Assembly (NCBI GenBank): GCA_023301765.1
Contig: JALZUC010000020.1
Location: 1-53,080, forward strand
DNA length: 53,080 nucleotides
Source: Akkermansiaceae bacterium
Lineage (GTDB): Bacteria > Verrucomicrobiota > Verrucomicrobiia > Verrucomicrobiales > Akkermansiaceae
Reading direction: 5' to 3'
Shown: one piece after another, positions 8,620-19,881 of the stretch
How positions within the stretch are numbered: the stretch's first letter is position 1
Layout: every line of letters begins with the position of its first letter
Notes under the pieces: generated by a model
What the model saw: the letters and a program-made list of their open reading frames with translations, nothing else
What the model was told of the DNA's origin: nothing
The model's database searches: none
Position numbers and translations under genes: made by a program

Positions 8620-11600
8620 CTATATCTCAGATGGGCTAAGCCAGCGAAAGGAAACAATTCTAAATTTTCGTCCGTAAAGTTGATTTAACTCGGAAGAAAG
8701 TGTGCCTTCAGATGGAAGCACGTTTTTATCGTCAGCAGGGTCAATATAATCAGCCGTTCTCCGCACAATAGCTTCACACCAGGCCTGATTTCCTCCTGAG
8801 CTGCTTTCTCCATAGGCTCTAATTAAAAATGAGTCATCACGAACAGAAATAATGGGTGCCAGTGGGCGGAGAAGGTCTGCCTGTCTTACCCAGCCAGGAA
8901 AACCATAAGCTTTTGGCCGTGTATCTCTAGCTTCAGGGAATTCGTCATTACCATTTATCGTGTTATTTAAATTACTAAATTCTCCAAAGTTATCGTTAAG
9001 ATCAGCAAGATGATTAGAGCCATTATTATTAGTTAGTTTTATAAGCGCTGCTTCTAATGTACCAGCTAGGGCTTCATCACCAGACGTTAACTGTCTGTTG
9101 AGAAATTCAGACAGAGAAAGGAATGGTCCTCTCTGTTTAATTTCCTCCACAACATACTCAGCAAGATTTTCTATTTCATTATCCGCAAATCGCGCGAAAG
9201 ATTTAAGCTTATCAGCACTGGCAAGAGTAGAGGTAGAGCTATTACTACTAGAGATAAGAGCTCTTGTCACAACAGTGGTTTCATCATCAGAATCTATAAC
9301 TATTCCTGAACCATCATAGGTGGGAACATCAGCTCCCTTAAGGTGTAAAAACAGGGCCTTCCATGCCTCTACTGAGGTTGAGTTAACATTAAACATACCA
9401 TCAACCACTAATTCTGAAGCGATCCCCCTCCAGCTGGTCTGAGCATTACTTGAACTTACAATCTCTGCTGCGTTATCAGCCTCTGATTGTGTGTAGTATT
9501 TGGCTGGTAGATAAGCACTGTTAGGTAGAGGAACTTCACCAAGTAGATGGTTTTTATATATTTCTACTACATCTTCATCTAATGTTCCAGTTGGGTAACC
9601 AGTTTGTTTTGGAGCAATTGAAGAGACAAACCAATCATCAAACAGCAGTTGGTTACTGATGTAGGAATGGTCATAGCTGAGGTTAGATGGAGCCGAGGCA
9701 TTAGCTGAAACTTCACTTGATGCAATAGACGGACTCGCAGAGCTGTTTCCAATAGGGTTCAGTGTAAACGGAGGAGCAAGATTTGGTGCTAATAAATTGA
9801 AATGCTGTAGTTCACCTAATGATTGAATCGGACGCGTAGGTATTTCATTGATTATCAGATTAGAAAAGCCCTCATTAGAGCGAAAACTCGTTCCTATATA
9901 ACCTTCTGAATCATTTGGAATACCAGAAGGAGCGTTAACGTCAGCACGGTCTGAAATGGTTTTAAATATCCATTCGTAAGGATAAGATTCAGCTTTAGGA
10001 TCTGCTGTGTCTGATGAAGATAAAATGTAATGCGCATTGAGTGGGTTCATCTCAAAAAGAGCATGCGTCTGATGAAAATCAGGGTTGTTTAACATATCAA
10101 GTGAGGTTCTAAGCCCGTAGACGGCTGTCACAAATGGCTGAATATCACCATCTAAACTTGATAAGCTGACTCTTTGCGGTGGAGGGCTTAATTCAAGTTC
10201 ATCACCCCAGTATTTATCTTTTTCTTCACCTCTTAGAAGTGTGGTAAACCTGTATCCGAAGCCTGCCTCAGGGTCTGCAAATTCATGCCTAGAGCCAATA
10301 TTACCACCTCTAGCAATAGCATCAGCAGTAATCTTTGTAACCGTGAAAGTGGATGTTCCAGATAACTTAATTCTATCACCGTCTGACCTACCACCATTAG
10401 CTGTCTTATAAAGAGGTAACATAAAGCCTCCTGTCGTTCTATAGCCCTCGGAGAGCACTACATTAGTTGTTACACGAGGAGTTGTACTGACATCACTATA
10501 TACTCTAACTTCACCAGGCTTCCAACTAGCAGTGCCATATGTTAGATTATAAAACACGAAGTCCGTTCCCGTAAGAAGTTGCTTTAGATTAGTTTTATAA
10601 GCGAAGTTATCTGTACCATTCGCATCGTCTACATCAATTTCAAAACTCAGAGGAGTAGGAGCATAGCTGGAGATTCTTACAGTTGATTCAGGTATGTTAA
10701 TGGCTACATTATAAGGATTCCACATCGTCAATACTGGATCCATAACAAGACATGGGGTATAAAGTCCACCATCTGCTGCAGTTACGCCCATAGATACAAC
10801 ATAGTGAATCCTCGCGGCTAATGGAAATACCTTCACTTCATCCCGTGCCTCATAATCCCAACGTGGTGTCACCACCGGTAACAAAGGAGCTCCAGCAAAC
10901 TGACTGGTCATCTCTCTATACTTCTGTGTAAAATCAATCAAATTATTCCAACTCGCAGTAGCACATGGAATAAAAAAGCCACTATTTACCTCGATAGACG
11001 CTGAACCCACTCTGGACCAAGGGTAAAATAACTGCCCAAGCGATAATGCTGAATTTCGGCTGCCTGTCATAGGAGTTGTTACTAAATTATCTACTCCTGG
11101 CTGAAGAGTATGCAGTGAAATACCGGAAGCATGCCCTAGTGAAGACCAGTTTTCAGATGCCAAAGACAGATCCCTCTTCCAGCCTCCGTTGCTGGCATTG
11201 GTTAGTAACCCTCTTGAATAAGTGGTTAAATCATGAAAATGGTTTTTTGAAAGTTCTTCACTGATAATGTCAAGAGTCCCTAGAGAAGCTATTTTCTCTA
11301 ATCCTGATGACTCATCTAGACCATAGGAGCTGGTATCCGCTGTTCCATTTGATGCTAAAAAAGCTATCTGTTCATCGGTATTTACAGGGGCTGGCCTTGA
11401 CGCCTTTATCAAAGCTTTAGAATTTAGACCTTGGACCCACCAGGCATACTGACCTTTATCTAACACTTTGGTAGGTGTGATGTGTACTTCTAGGGTTTCA
11501 CTACCGTCACCCAATGAACCACTGGATACCAACGGCACTTTATCTCCAGCAGCTAATAGGGATGGAGGCGAGCTAATATCTCGATTGCTTAAATCATCAG

Positions 11601-12036
11601 AAATCAACCATCTCAAAAACCTTCCATCATCATTAGGGTCATTAGACGTACCATTAATTTGCTTATTGCCATAGGGAGGAGCTATCGGAAAGCCATTGGT
11701 AGTATCACGGTCTGCCCCTTCCCACGAGCGCCAGACACCCGTGAGTTGGCGTAAACCATCAGCACCGTCTATTATTTCTGCTGATGCAGTAATTCGGGTA
11801 TCTGCTCCTGCGGTCTGTTGCAGCACTCCAATGGCCATCATAAGAGCAAGCCTCGCATTTGCTTGTGCCTCTTCTTGACCCGCAACATTACTATCTTCTC
11901 TTATAGTAATCGTGCTGAGCGAGATCAACGCGAGACTTACAAGTATAAGTAAGGACATTACGCTGATGGTCGCAATTAAAGCAAACCCTTCATGTCTTAG
12001 AGGGTGTTGATGCGTCTTTTTTATGCGGTAGATCAT
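8620..12036 (-). CDS. Verru_Chthon cassette protein A (pilin-like, large)
   Basis: A 1138-residue protein. Its N-terminus has a prepilin-like signal: a basic stretch, then EGFALIATISVMSLLILVSL, where Gly-Phe would be the cleavage point and the hydrophobic helix follows. The very long Ser/Asn-rich remainder, with repeated short acidic and polar segments, fits the Verru_Chthon cassette protein A family, known only from Verrucomicrobia and relatives and usually found in gene groups with smaller pilin-like proteins B, C and D. Those partners are not seen here; the neighbours are four unrelated exported proteins. The family function is unknown, with a type II secretion/type IV pilus-like export route proposed from the signal. 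Confidence 0.8.
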   Translation of the reverse strand: MIYRIKKTHQHPLRHEGFALIATISVMSLLILVSLALISLSTITIREDSNVAGQEEAQANARLALMMAIGVLQQTAGADTRITASAEIIDGADGLRQLTGVWRSWEGADRDTTNGFPIAPPYGNKQINGTSNDPNDDGRFLRWLISDDLSNRDISSPPSLLAAGDKVPLVSSGSLGDGSETLEVHITPTKVLDKGQYAWWVQGLNSKALIKASRPAPVNTDEQIAFLASNGTADTSSYGLDESSGLEKIASLGTLDIISEELSKNHFHDLTTYSRGLLTNASNGGWKRDLSLASENWSSLGHASGISLHTLQPGVDNLVTTPMTGSRNSALSLGQLFYPWSRVGSASIEVNSGFFIPCATASWNNLIDFTQKYREMTSQFAGAPLLPVVTPRWDYEARDEVKVFPLAARIHYVVSMGVTAADGGLYTPCLVMDPVLTMWNPYNVAINIPESTVRISSYAPTPLSFEIDVDDANGTDNFAYKTNLKQLLTGTDFVFYNLTYGTASWKPGEVRVYSDVSTTPRVTTNVVLSEGYRTTGGFMLPLYKTANGGRSDGDRIKLSGTSTFTVTKITADAIARGGNIGSRHEFADPEAGFGYRFTTLLRGEEKDKYWGDELELSPPPQRVSLSSLDGDIQPFVTAVYGLRTSLDMLNNPDFHQTHALFEMNPLNAHYILSSSDTADPKAESYPYEWIFKTISDRADVNAPSGIPNDSEGYIGTSFRSNEGFSNLIINEIPTRPIQSLGELQHFNLLAPNLAPPFTLNPIGNSSASPSIASSEVSANASAPSNLSYDHSYISNQLLFDDWFVSSIAPKQTGYPTGTLDEDVVEIYKNHLLGEVPLPNSAYLPAKYYTQSEADNAAEIVSSSNAQTSWRGIASELVVDGMFNVNSTSVEAWKALFLHLKGADVPTYDGSGIVIDSDDETTVVTRALISSSNSSTSTLASADKLKSFARFADNEIENLAEYVVEEIKQRGPFLSLSEFLNRQLTSGDEALAGTLEAALIKLTNNNGSNHLADLNDNFGEFSNLNNTINGNDEFPEARDTRPKAYGFPGWVRQADLLRPLAPIISVRDDSFLIRAYGESSSGGNQAWCEAIVRRTADYIDPADDKNVLPSEGTLSSELNQLYGRKFRIVSFRWLSPSEI

Positions 12037-12341
12037 TATTTCATAGGCTAGGAGTTTGCAGATTACATTATAAACAAAAGCATAATCATTTATAAAAAAT
12101 TAATTTTAAGAGATATGAAATGCTAGTAGTATAAATTTGTATTTACATATACAGTCATAATGCGCTGAATGTAAAGACCAATTATTAGGATACTGAAAAA
12201 CACAGTCGTGTATTTCACTATATTATAAAAAAATTAAACAAGTAACTATGGCAATGAGGCTGAAACATCAAAAAACAAACCCATAGCTATATAATCTTAT
12301 GTCTCCCTCCCCACGGAACCTTATATATCCGGAGATTATAT
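12037..12341. other. AT-rich spacer before the Verru_Chthon gene
   Basis: About 300 bp of very AT-rich DNA between the cassette protein A start and the end of the HAD phosphatase gene. It must hold the cassette promoter on the minus strand. TTGTTTATAATG-like sequence occurs about 40-55 bp before the start, but I do not assign boxes firmly. No gene is seen. Confidence 0.45.
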
Positions 12342-12959
12342 CTAACTCGGTATCCTCACCGGTGCCGGTACATAAACAACTTTCATACCCGCAGATTGAG
12401 CTGCCGTGATACCTGCAGGGGCGTCTTCAAAGACCAGACAACGTTCAGGCGCGACATCGATGCGTGAGGCAGTTTCTAGGAAAATGTCCGGTGCTGGCTT
12501 TCCATTTACCACATCATTGGCAGTAACAACTGCATCGAAAAGGTTACTGATTTTGCACGCCTGTAGAGTCTTTTCAGCGACTAGACGGGAGCCTCCAGTA
12601 GCAATAGCAAGGGGCATCTTCCCACGTAAACTACGGGCAAAGTCTGCGACCACATCATTAAGCACTACTTGATCGATGTTTTTTAGAAATGCATTTCGTT
12701 TATCCAGAGCTACTTGCTCTGGGTCCAGGTGTAGGTCAAGTTCTCCGTTAAGATCTCTAATAATATCTTTAGTAGGTCGTCCGCCCATCGCGTAGAAAAC
12801 GTCCTCAGGAAAAGCATTAACGGCACCATGTTTAGCCAGAACCTCACACCAAGATATAAAGTGAACACCCATAGAGTCTACCAGAGTACCATCGAGATCA
12901 AAGATCACAGCATCATAGCCGTCTTGGGGGATATTTAGTATGTCATATTCAGCCATCAT
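12342..12959 (-). CDS. HAD-superfamily sugar-phosphate phosphatase/mutase-like protein
   Basis: A beta-phosphoglucomutase/YqaB-like HAD hydrolase of 205 residues. Motif I is FDLDGTLVDS with nucleophile Asp21 and Asp23, motif II is ATGG (about 120-123), motif III has Lys154 in NGKPAPD, and motif IV is FEDAPAGI with Glu178-Asp179. An alpha-helical C1 cap follows motif I. It likely removes phosphate from, or isomerises, a small sugar phosphate in the cytoplasm; the substrate cannot be told. It lies 116 bp after the UDP-glucose pyrophosphorylase gene on the same strand, consistent with a sugar-phosphate role. Confidence 0.85.
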   Translation of the reverse strand: MMAEYDILNIPQDGYDAVIFDLDGTLVDSMGVHFISWCEVLAKHGAVNAFPEDVFYAMGGRPTKDIIRDLNGELDLHLDPEQVALDKRNAFLKNIDQVVLNDVVADFARSLRGKMPLAIATGGSRLVAEKTLQACKISNLFDAVVTANDVVNGKPAPDIFLETASRIDVAPERCLVFEDAPAGITAAQSAGMKVVYVPAPVRIPS

Positions 12960-13075
12960 ACTGCTGATATGATGCGTTTCATGAGAGCTTGCAACCCGAT
13001 AAAGAGCAATTTTTCATCCAATACCTCTGGCCTACCCTCCGGGTAATTAGACTCTTATTTTCAGTACACGGCTTT

Positions 13076-14470
13076 CTACATTACTATAGATTCATCCTTG
13101 TAGGTTCCACCAGCCACCCATTTAGTCTCCCCGCTTTCGTTAATAAAACTAACAGCCCCCTCGATTTTCACACCGTCGGCAAAACGCACTTTTCCTGAAA
13201 TCTTCAGTTTCTCAGCTTTCAAGAGCGATGGCATACCCAAACCTTCTAGGCTGTCCACCATCTTATAATCGTCACTGAGCTCGATGACTGGAGGATTCCC
13301 TCCTCGCGGTGCAACCAATGCTATACGGCCGTCTTCTGTCTGCTCATACGCATCTGAGCGTAGTGCAAAAAGGTCTGCCGTAGATTTAACGGGGGCAAAA
13401 CGAGAACGAGGCACACAGATAGCACCAGAGCCGGGAAAAGCCTCGATTGCCGCGCCCATAGCTATTTCCAGTTGATAGACTGGTGTGGATTTCTTATCAC
13501 GAGGATCCACCGTTTTTTTATTCTGGATCATCGGTAAGGGTAAAGCGCCATCCGCCGCATCTAACAATGCCTTAAGAACATCCAATCTAACCCACAGGCT
13601 ATTAGTATTAAAATACTGATGTCGCTCGATGTTTTGAAAATCGGCAAGATCCGCCTCCGCACACTGCGCTACCTCACGGAGTAGCATTTGATTATCAGAC
13701 TTACGCACTGCTAGATGCCCCCCTTTTTTATCTGCTTCAGTCCGCCGTGTAGCCTCCATTAAAAATGGTTTATCACTCTCCGCAAAATAGCTTAGGAGCC
13801 CGCTATCTAGCACTGCACCTAGGTTGTCTGAGTTTGAGACAAAAGCATATTTCACCCCATCGGCCAGAAGTTTATCCAACCAGCCGCTGCCTGCAAGAGC
13901 TGCATAAAGATCCCCATGCCCGGGTGGACACCACTCTTGTGATGGGTTATTATCCCATGTTACTGGCTCGAAACTAGAGGCATCTATCTTAGGCACTTGG
14001 TTTTGCATCAGTTCAATGTTTTCAGCACCCGCTAGTCCCTCCTGTGCGTATGCCTCCATATGCTCCATCGTATCATCTGATGTACTGAAGCTATCCATGA
14101 GTAGGAAACGCACCTTCGCCCCCGTCTGCTCTCGTAAATGGATTACCTGCTGAGCGATAACATCTAAAAATGTAGTATCCCCCTTTACCGGTAGCAGACT
14201 CTTTGCCTTCTGGAGCCCCATACTAGTGCCAAGCCCTCCGTTTAGCTTGATAACCACTGTCTGTGCAAGTAAGGTAGGATCAAAATCTTTCTCTGCCTGA
14301 GTAATATCACTCAGCTCTAACAAGCACTGGCAGGGCTCGATATCCTGCTCCAAAATCATGCCGCTCTCATGCCGCACTAATGCTTGATAATTATTTTCAA
14401 ACGAACGAATAGCAGCTTCGCTCACGTTGGCGTTCTGCATTTTTTTACGGAAAAGGGAGAAATCACTCAT
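13076..14470 (-). CDS. UTP--glucose-1-phosphate uridylyltransferase (UDPGP family)
   Basis: Makes UDP-glucose from UTP and glucose-1-phosphate. The nucleotide-binding loop LNGGLGTSMG (76-85) followed by KAKSLLPV is the signature of the eukaryote-type UDPGP family (PF01704), not the bacterial GalU type. Later blocks include FVSNSDNLGA (uridine binding) and NTNSLWV. The length of 464 aa is normal for the family and the C-terminus has the usual left-handed beta-helix-like segment. It probably supplies UDP-glucose for surface polysaccharide or glycogen. It is followed by the HAD phosphatase on the same strand. Confidence 0.92.
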   Translation of the reverse strand: MSDFSLFRKKMQNANVSEAAIRSFENNYQALVRHESGMILEQDIEPCQCLLELSDITQAEKDFDPTLLAQTVVIKLNGGLGTSMGLQKAKSLLPVKGDTTFLDVIAQQVIHLREQTGAKVRFLLMDSFSTSDDTMEHMEAYAQEGLAGAENIELMQNQVPKIDASSFEPVTWDNNPSQEWCPPGHGDLYAALAGSGWLDKLLADGVKYAFVSNSDNLGAVLDSGLLSYFAESDKPFLMEATRRTEADKKGGHLAVRKSDNQMLLREVAQCAEADLADFQNIERHQYFNTNSLWVRLDVLKALLDAADGALPLPMIQNKKTVDPRDKKSTPVYQLEIAMGAAIEAFPGSGAICVPRSRFAPVKSTADLFALRSDAYEQTEDGRIALVAPRGGNPPVIELSDDYKMVDSLEGLGMPSLLKAEKLKISGKVRFADGVKIEGAVSFINESGETKWVAGGTYKDESIVM

Positions 14471-14578
14471 AAATAATAGCCATATTTGAATGTGCCTCAG
14501 GGAGCTACCTCATCACTCCCCAGCATACAATAGAAAATCATACATTCTCCACAGTGCCGCTCTAGCTCTTCATATAGA

Positions 14579-15046
14579 TCAGGCAAATACAGCCTCTACA
14601 ATCTTCTCTAGCCACTCTTCATCTACTTCGTCAAATGCCGCCACCTGCTCGGAATCAACATCAAGAACAGCAATCCACTCCCCTGCTGCATTCATCACCG
14701 GAACCACTATTTCACTGCGTGAACGTGCATCACAGGCTATATGTCCAGGAAACTTAGCAACGTCATCCACGATCATCGTCTTTCGCTGGCTAACAGCTAC
14801 ACCACAAACACCCCTATCTGGAGTTATCCGTAGGCAGCCAGGCGTTCCTTGATAAGGCCCCACCACTAAAGTCCCCTCAATCATCCGATAGAACCCCGTC
14901 CAGAAGAATGTATCAAATTTCTCAGATAAAATAGCGCACACACTAGCCATCATAGCAATCTTATCACTCTCTCCATCAAGCAGCGCGGTAATCGAGGTGA
15001 GAGCCTGTTGGTATTGTTTCTGTTTGCTTTCAGCGTTCATGTGCAC
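14579..15046 (-). CDS. msrC: Free methionine-(R)-sulfoxide reductase, GAF domain
   Basis: A single GAF domain of 155 residues that reduces free Met-R-sulfoxide. The three cysteines of the fRMsr family are present in the expected blocks: Cys71 in GTPGCLRI, Cys81 in DRGVCGVAV and Cys105 in HIACDARSRSE, together with the FFWTGFYR and VLDVDSEQ blocks. Cys105 would be the catalytic residue and Cys71 the resolving one. Two ATGs six bases apart (15046, 15040) could serve as the start. It acts in cytoplasmic repair of oxidised methionine. Divergent from dnaX. Confidence 0.9.
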   Translation of the reverse strand: MHMNAESKQKQYQQALTSITALLDGESDKIAMMASVCAILSEKFDTFFWTGFYRMIEGTLVVGPYQGTPGCLRITPDRGVCGVAVSQRKTMIVDDVAKFPGHIACDARSRSEIVVPVMNAAGEWIAVLDVDSEQVAAFDEVDEEWLEKIVEAVFA

Positions 15047-15132
15047 GTCGTGTAGCTGACATTAGAACATGATCCAGAGAATTTTTTAATTTCACCATTT
15101 TCAAAAGCCACATCTCATCTAAGCTCTGCCGC

Positions 15133-16785
15133 GTGAGTTACCAGGTCTTCGCCAGAAAATACCGTCCTAAGACATTTGCTGATGTTTTAGGTCAGGATCA
15201 TGTTGTTTCTACACTACGTAATGCCATTGCGGCGGATCGCCTCGCCCACGCCTGGCTATTTGTCGGGCCTCGTGGCACGGGTAAAACATCAACAGCAAGA
15301 ATTCTAGCCAAGGCACTCAACTGCCCAGAAGGGCCCAGCATCGACTTTGATCCGGACTCGTCCATCTGTAAGGAAATTTCTGAAGGCACCTCCCTAGACG
15401 TTCTAGAGATAGATGGAGCATCTAATAACGGCGTGGAACAAGTAAGAGAACTGCGTGAAAATGTTCAATTTGCACCAACTCAGGGGAAATTTAAAATCTA
15501 CTACATTGATGAGGTTCACATGCTAAGTACAGCAGCCTTTAACGCCTTACTTAAAACTCTCGAAGAGCCACCAGATCACGTAAAGTTTATCTTTGCCACT
15601 ACTGAGCCTAATAAGATTCTACCCACCATTATTTCCCGTTGTCAGCGTTTTGATCTACGCCCTATCCCTACCGATACCATTGCAAAGCACCTGCAATTTA
15701 TAGCCTCAGAAGAAGGTGTCTCACTAGATGACCCTGCTGCCTGGGCTATTGCTAAAGGTGCAGACGGAGGCATGCGTGATGCTCAGTCGATGTTAGACCA
15801 GCTGGTAGCCTTCTGTGGCGAAACTATATCTGAGTCAAATGTGCTAGAGATCTTTGGCTTCACCTCACGTGAAACAGTAGCCGCACTAGCCAGTGGCCTG
15901 TTACAAAAAGACAGCCCTACCGCTCTTGCCCTCATCCACGCCCAAGCCAAGTCTGGAAAAGACCTCGGCCAGCTACTAGGAGAACTTATCGGCTGCCTCC
16001 GCGCGCTGTTAGTAACGCGCCTAGACTCCGGCTCTGGTAGTGAAGGCTTTCCTGCTGAAGTATGGGAGCCACTCGTCAAGGTGGCCGCAGATATACCCAT
16101 GGATAGACTCCTCGCCATCATTGATATCCTAGCAGACTCTGAAGGGCGCCTGAAATGGGCTACTAACAAACGCCTACATTTTGAAATCGGCCTGATCAAA
16201 TCTATCCAATCACTCAATGACGCCCGCATCAGCGATGTGATCAAAGCACTAGCCGGAGCCGGAAATATAGAAGGCATGGCCATAGCCACGGATACTCCAC
16301 CAGCTGACTCTCCACCAGCTAATGAAGCTCATACAGCTGAAGTAAAAACTCAGCCTGCCGCCCCTATCCAAGAAGCAGAGACAGCACCCACCCCTATAAC
16401 TCCAGAGCCAGAGGCCACTACTACTCCAGAGCAGTCACCTCCATGGGAAACTACTCAGCCAGCAGCCACTGCCGAAACAAAGCCACCAGAGCCCACGGCG
16501 CAGACTAGCCCAGAGCCACAGCCCCTGATGGAAAACAGCACCGCTCAAGAGCCTAGCACACCAGCAGCTCCTGCAGAAACTAAAGGCATAGCAGACCTCA
16601 TAGATGAAGCTCCGGACCTCCCCCCAGCACCACTTCCTCAGCCAATCTCAGCAGCACCAAAAGAAAAAGTTACAGCCCCCGAAGATGAGGCTAAAAAGGA
16701 AGAGTCTGAAGTAGACGAAAGTTTCTACGAAGACCCACTCATTCAGAAAGCCCTCGAAGTCTTCGAAGGAACACTGAAGAAATAA
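15133..16785 (+). CDS. dnaX: DNA polymerase III subunit gamma/tau
   Basis: Clamp-loader ATPase of the replisome. Starts with GTG. Walker A is GPRGTGKT (45-52), Walker B YYIDE (123-127), sensor 1 FATTE, and the SRC arginine-finger motif is at 168-170. The zinc module is reduced: of the four Cys of E. coli DnaX only Cys64 and Cys79 remain, the middle two positions being Asp73 and Ser76. After the collar domain (to about residue 370) the chain becomes a low-complexity Pro/Glu/Ala/Thr-rich tail, then a short acidic C-terminus; a long tau-like C-terminal pair of domains is not recognisable. I saw no obvious slippery frameshift site. The ybaB gene follows, the usual dnaX-ybaB order. Confidence 0.95.
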   Translation: MSYQVFARKYRPKTFADVLGQDHVVSTLRNAIAADRLAHAWLFVGPRGTGKTSTARILAKALNCPEGPSIDFDPDSSICKEISEGTSLDVLEIDGASNNGVEQVRELRENVQFAPTQGKFKIYYIDEVHMLSTAAFNALLKTLEEPPDHVKFIFATTEPNKILPTIISRCQRFDLRPIPTDTIAKHLQFIASEEGVSLDDPAAWAIAKGADGGMRDAQSMLDQLVAFCGETISESNVLEIFGFTSRETVAALASGLLQKDSPTALALIHAQAKSGKDLGQLLGELIGCLRALLVTRLDSGSGSEGFPAEVWEPLVKVAADIPMDRLLAIIDILADSEGRLKWATNKRLHFEIGLIKSIQSLNDARISDVIKALAGAGNIEGMAIATDTPPADSPPANEAHTAEVKTQPAAPIQEAETAPTPITPEPEATTTPEQSPPWETTQPAATAETKPPEPTAQTSPEPQPLMENSTAQEPSTPAAPAETKGIADLIDEAPDLPPAPLPQPISAAPKEKVTAPEDEAKKEESEVDESFYEDPLIQKALEVFEGTLKK

Positions 16786-16837
16786 CCACTCACCGTCACA
16801 CTCTAACTACTTTAAAAAAATCTAACTATATAAAAAA

Positions 16838-17143
16838 ATGGATATTCAAAAACTCATGAAGCAAGCCCAAGAAATGCAAGCGGGCATGCAAAAAACTCAA
16901 GAAGAACTCGCCGCTAAGACCGTAGAGTCCAGCGTAGGCGGAGGGAAAGTCACCGTAGTCGCCACTGGCGCAGGTGACATTCAGTCTATTTCTATAGACC
17001 CCTCAGTGGTCGACTCCTCTGACGTAGAATTTCTAGAAGAGCTCATCCTCTCCGGCGTGCAGGAAGCAGCCAGTAAGGGTAAGGAAATGGCCGCTCAGGA
17101 AATGTCCAAACTTACTGGAGGTATGGGACTTCCAGGTATGTAA
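16838..17143 (+). CDS. ybaB: YbaB/EbfC nucleoid-associated protein
   Basis: A 101-residue DNA-binding dimer of the YbaB/EbfC family. It begins MDIQKLMKQAQEMQAGMQK and has the family's GGGKVTVVATGAGDIQSISI strand region and a helical, Met/Gly-rich end. It lies 52 bp after dnaX, the conserved arrangement in bacteria. It probably coats and bends DNA. Confidence 0.93.
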   Translation: MDIQKLMKQAQEMQAGMQKTQEELAAKTVESSVGGGKVTVVATGAGDIQSISIDPSVVDSSDVEFLEELILSGVQEAASKGKEMAAQEMSKLTGGMGLPGM

Positions 17144-17232
17144 GCCCTCAGCCATAACGGCAGCTACCAGCCGGCGAAGGTGGGGACGTTCCCCGCCGAA
17201 CATCTATGGATCTATAATCTTTGATCCACTAA

Positions 17233-18797
<1,565 letters not shown>

Positions 18798-18818
18798 CCT
18801 CATCTTTCAAGCATCTAC

Positions 18819-19724
18819 TTGATAACCCTATCCCCATTTTTAAAAATATGGCAGTGCATCCAGAGCTTTCTGGCTGTCACTGCTATTTTAGTTTCCACCC
18901 CGAGCTCATTCGCCTGTCAAAAGGCTACCACTCCAAAGACTGAGACAGCAGCTAAGGTAGCATCCGCACAACATAATGACATTAAAACCATAGGAGGCAT
19001 TATCTTAACCATCCGCGTGCTACCCAGCCGCAGTAATCTTGGTGAAGAAATCCCTGTAACTTCAGAACAGGTGTCCCTAGCTATAAAAGTTCTGAAAAAA
19101 CGTATCACCCGCATAGGTTTTCGTGCCATAAATATCAGCCCTCTAGGACAGGACCTAATAACCCTAGAGCTAATCAAGATTAGTAAGTCTAAATTACTAA
19201 CGGTTAAAAAAAACATTCAGACACTTGGTCTCCTTGAGTTTAAAACGGTCTATCCCGGAAGTCTCATTCTCGCAGACCAAGTAGCTGCAGACCCTCAGAA
19301 TGAAATTGTGCCTGGCTATGAGCTAAAGGTTTTAACCGATACTGATGATGACGGTAACACCACATCAGAAAACCTCCTAATTTCCCGCCGTGCCGCTCTA
19401 AACAACTCATACGTCATACAAGCGCAAGAACTCCACGGCGCATTCGAGGGGATGATAAGTATAGAACTCAGCAAAGAAGGTGGTGACCGCATGTTTCGGC
19501 TCACTAAATCCATGGATCATGGCCGAGACCGTCTTGCCATCGTCCTTGATGGTATAATTCACTCTGCTCCCGTGGTGCAATCGGCCTTAAGTAGTAAATT
19601 TCAAATCTCAGGCATGGCTGATGCCAGTGAGGCAAAAAACCTCGCCGCAATCCTACAAAACCCTCTAACTAACTCATTACACATAGAAGACGAGCGCGTA
19701 ATCTCACCAAGCTCCTCAAAGTAG
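18819..19724 (+). CDS. Stand-alone SecD periplasmic-domain paralogue
   Basis: A 301-residue exported protein closely related to the first periplasmic region of the SecDF protein encoded just downstream. Shared blocks include ENEIVPGYELKVL-like, DDDGNTTSEN, SRRAALNNSYVIQAQE, DRLAIVLDG and SAPVVQSALSSKFQISGM. All SecD membrane segments are missing. The frame has no early ATG; the likely start is TTG at 18819, 22 bp after yajC, giving a hydrophobic signal peptide ending at ...SSFAC, a weak lipobox. It looks like a tandem duplication in which one copy lost its membrane part. Function unknown; it could help or modulate SecDF in the periplasm. Confidence 0.8.
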   Translation: MITLSPFLKIWQCIQSFLAVTAILVSTPSSFACQKATTPKTETAAKVASAQHNDIKTIGGIILTIRVLPSRSNLGEEIPVTSEQVSLAIKVLKKRITRIGFRAINISPLGQDLITLELIKISKSKLLTVKKNIQTLGLLEFKTVYPGSLILADQVAADPQNEIVPGYELKVLTDTDDDGNTTSENLLISRRAALNNSYVIQAQELHGAFEGMISIELSKEGGDRMFRLTKSMDHGRDRLAIVLDGIIHSAPVVQSALSSKFQISGMADASEAKNLAAILQNPLTNSLHIEDERVISPSSSK

Positions 19725-19881
19725 CACCACTCTTCTAAATCTCTACCACCTCGGTAAGATATGTATTTCCCAAATCCCCCGCTTGCCAAACAGGCTTTAA
19801 CAGACTACATCCACCCTTCGCCTGATTACTTTCACTCTGGCCGATAACTTTTTAATTTATAGATAACGAACAACCAAACCC

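Noticed and set aside
17179-17197. GC-rich hairpin between ybaB and tgt, considered as a preQ1 riboswitch or terminator
   Set aside because: An 8-bp stem exists but no T run follows and the preQ1 pseudoknot sequence is not recognisable.
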